A stretch of 7,618 bases of DNA from Rhodospirillales bacterium (GTDB taxonomy: Bacteria; Pseudomonadota; Alphaproteobacteria; Rhodospirillales; Magnetospirillaceae), in contig JASHSH010000198.1 in assembly GCA_030040955.1 (NCBI GenBank), positions 1-7,618 of the forward strand. Reading direction: 5' to 3'. This document shows positions 7,066 through 7,618 of the stretch, one piece after another; the stretch's first letter is position 1; each line of letters opens with the position of its first letter. The notes beneath the pieces were generated by a model. The model was given only the letters and a program-made list of their open reading frames with translations, was not told the origin of the DNA and searched no databases. The translations under genes and the position numbers were made by a program.

Positions 7066-7178
7066 TCCCTACCTCTGCCGCGCGCCGGTACCTGGCCCGG
7101 GTGCGCGTACGCCCGCACTTGTAGCCGAATTCGGGAGCTCGTACCAAGAACGGGGCCGAGCGCGGCGGCGCGCGGCGA

Positions 7179-7618
7179 TCAGTACCGGTGCGGCTTCCAC
7201 TTGATCGAGCAGCCGACCGCCGGATTTTGCGCGCCGGCCGCCTTGCCGGTGGCGGCCACGCCACGCATCGCCTCGACCAGCTCGCGCCGCGCCCCCTTCG
7301 GCGGCGGACTCGTGCGCCCCTCGTCCAGCCGGCCGCGATAGCGGAGCCGCATCCCGGCATCGAAGCCGAAGAAATCCGGCGTGCAGATGGCGCCATAGGC
7401 GACGGCGATGTCCTGGCTTTCGTCGTGGAGATAGGGGAATGGAAGCGCGTGCTGCCTTGCGAAGCGCTTCATGTTGTCGAACGAATCCTCGGGATAGTTC
7501 GCGGCGTCGTTCGAGCAGATCGCCGCGAAGCCGATGCCCTCGGCTCGCAGGTCGCGCGCGTCGGCGGTCATGCGATCGATCACCGCCTTCACATACGGGC
7601 AATGGTTGCAGATGAATG
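7179..7618 (-). CDS. Thioredoxin-family / AhpC-TSA-like protein (5' end cut by window edge)
   Basis: The frame is open to the right edge, so the first residues (probably a few dozen) are missing. The visible part begins FICNHCPYVKAV, a CxxC motif (CNHC) at the end of the first strand of a thioredoxin fold, followed by the conserved ICSNDAANYPEDSFDNMKRF, FPYLHDES, AYGAICTPDFFGFD and YRGRLDEGR segments of the thioredoxin-like redoxin family. The chain ends GCSIKWKPHRY, the usual conserved tail of this group. A thiol-disulfide reductase or peroxidase-like role is known for the superfamily; the substrate is not known. An internal GTG at 7592 is not the real start, because it would remove the CxxC motif. 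Only the superfamily and subgroup are certain. Confidence 0.88.
   Translation of the reverse strand, partial: FICNHCPYVKAVIDRMTADARDLRAEGIGFAAICSNDAANYPEDSFDNMKRFARQHALPFPYLHDESQDIAVAYGAICTPDFFGFDAGMRLRYRGRLDEGRTSPPPKGARRELVEAMRGVAATGKAAGAQNPAVGCSIKWKPHRY

Noticed and set aside
7126..7146. GAATTC and GAGCTC followed by GTACC, reminiscent of a cloning-vector polylinker.
   Set aside because: Order and spacing do not match a standard polylinker exactly, and the flanking genes look natural. Treated as coincidence.
5801..7396. 531-codon minus-strand open frame across mtnA.
   Set aside because: It is another frame of mtnA and neighbours, strongly Arg-rich, while the mtnA frame carries all catalytic motifs.

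Overview
The window is GC-rich, densely coded bacterial DNA. Signal-peptide proteins, an outer-membrane barrel ending in phenylalanine, and the gene families present point to a Gram-negative proteobacterium. An alphaproteobacterium is my best guess, from overall gene style only. No rRNA, tRNA, CRISPR array, insertion sequence or phage gene was seen. Six genes are supported; two of them run off the window edges.

Left part (1-4057, minus strand): a two-gene operon for the cell envelope. The upstream gene encodes an exported protein of about 485 residues with a glutamine-rich start, a short TPR-like helical region and a C-terminal outer-membrane beta-barrel. This layout matches the Slam/DUF560 (type XI secretion) outer-membrane proteins. 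Two bases after its stop begins a large exported protein with an N-terminal FecR domain, a Thr/Gly linker and two tandem copies of a beta-rich, cysteine-paired domain. It is still open at base 1. The pairing suggests a barrel translocon with its own cargo, which is the most interesting hypothesis in the window.

Middle (4058-5925): a 168-bp divergent intergenic region carries a GGTNACC direct repeat. It is followed on the plus strand by isovaleryl-CoA dehydrogenase (leucine catabolism). A small stand-alone cyclic-nucleotide-binding-domain protein of 128 residues comes next. No other leucine-degradation gene is present.

Right part (5926-7618, minus strand): a GC hairpin separates the cNMP-domain gene from the convergent mtnA (methionine salvage isomerase). 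Upstream of mtnA, and read in the same direction, is a thioredoxin-family/AhpC-TSA-like protein with a CNHC motif, whose N-terminus lies beyond the window. These right-hand genes look like ordinary chromosomal housekeeping genes. The left-hand operon is the accessory-looking part.
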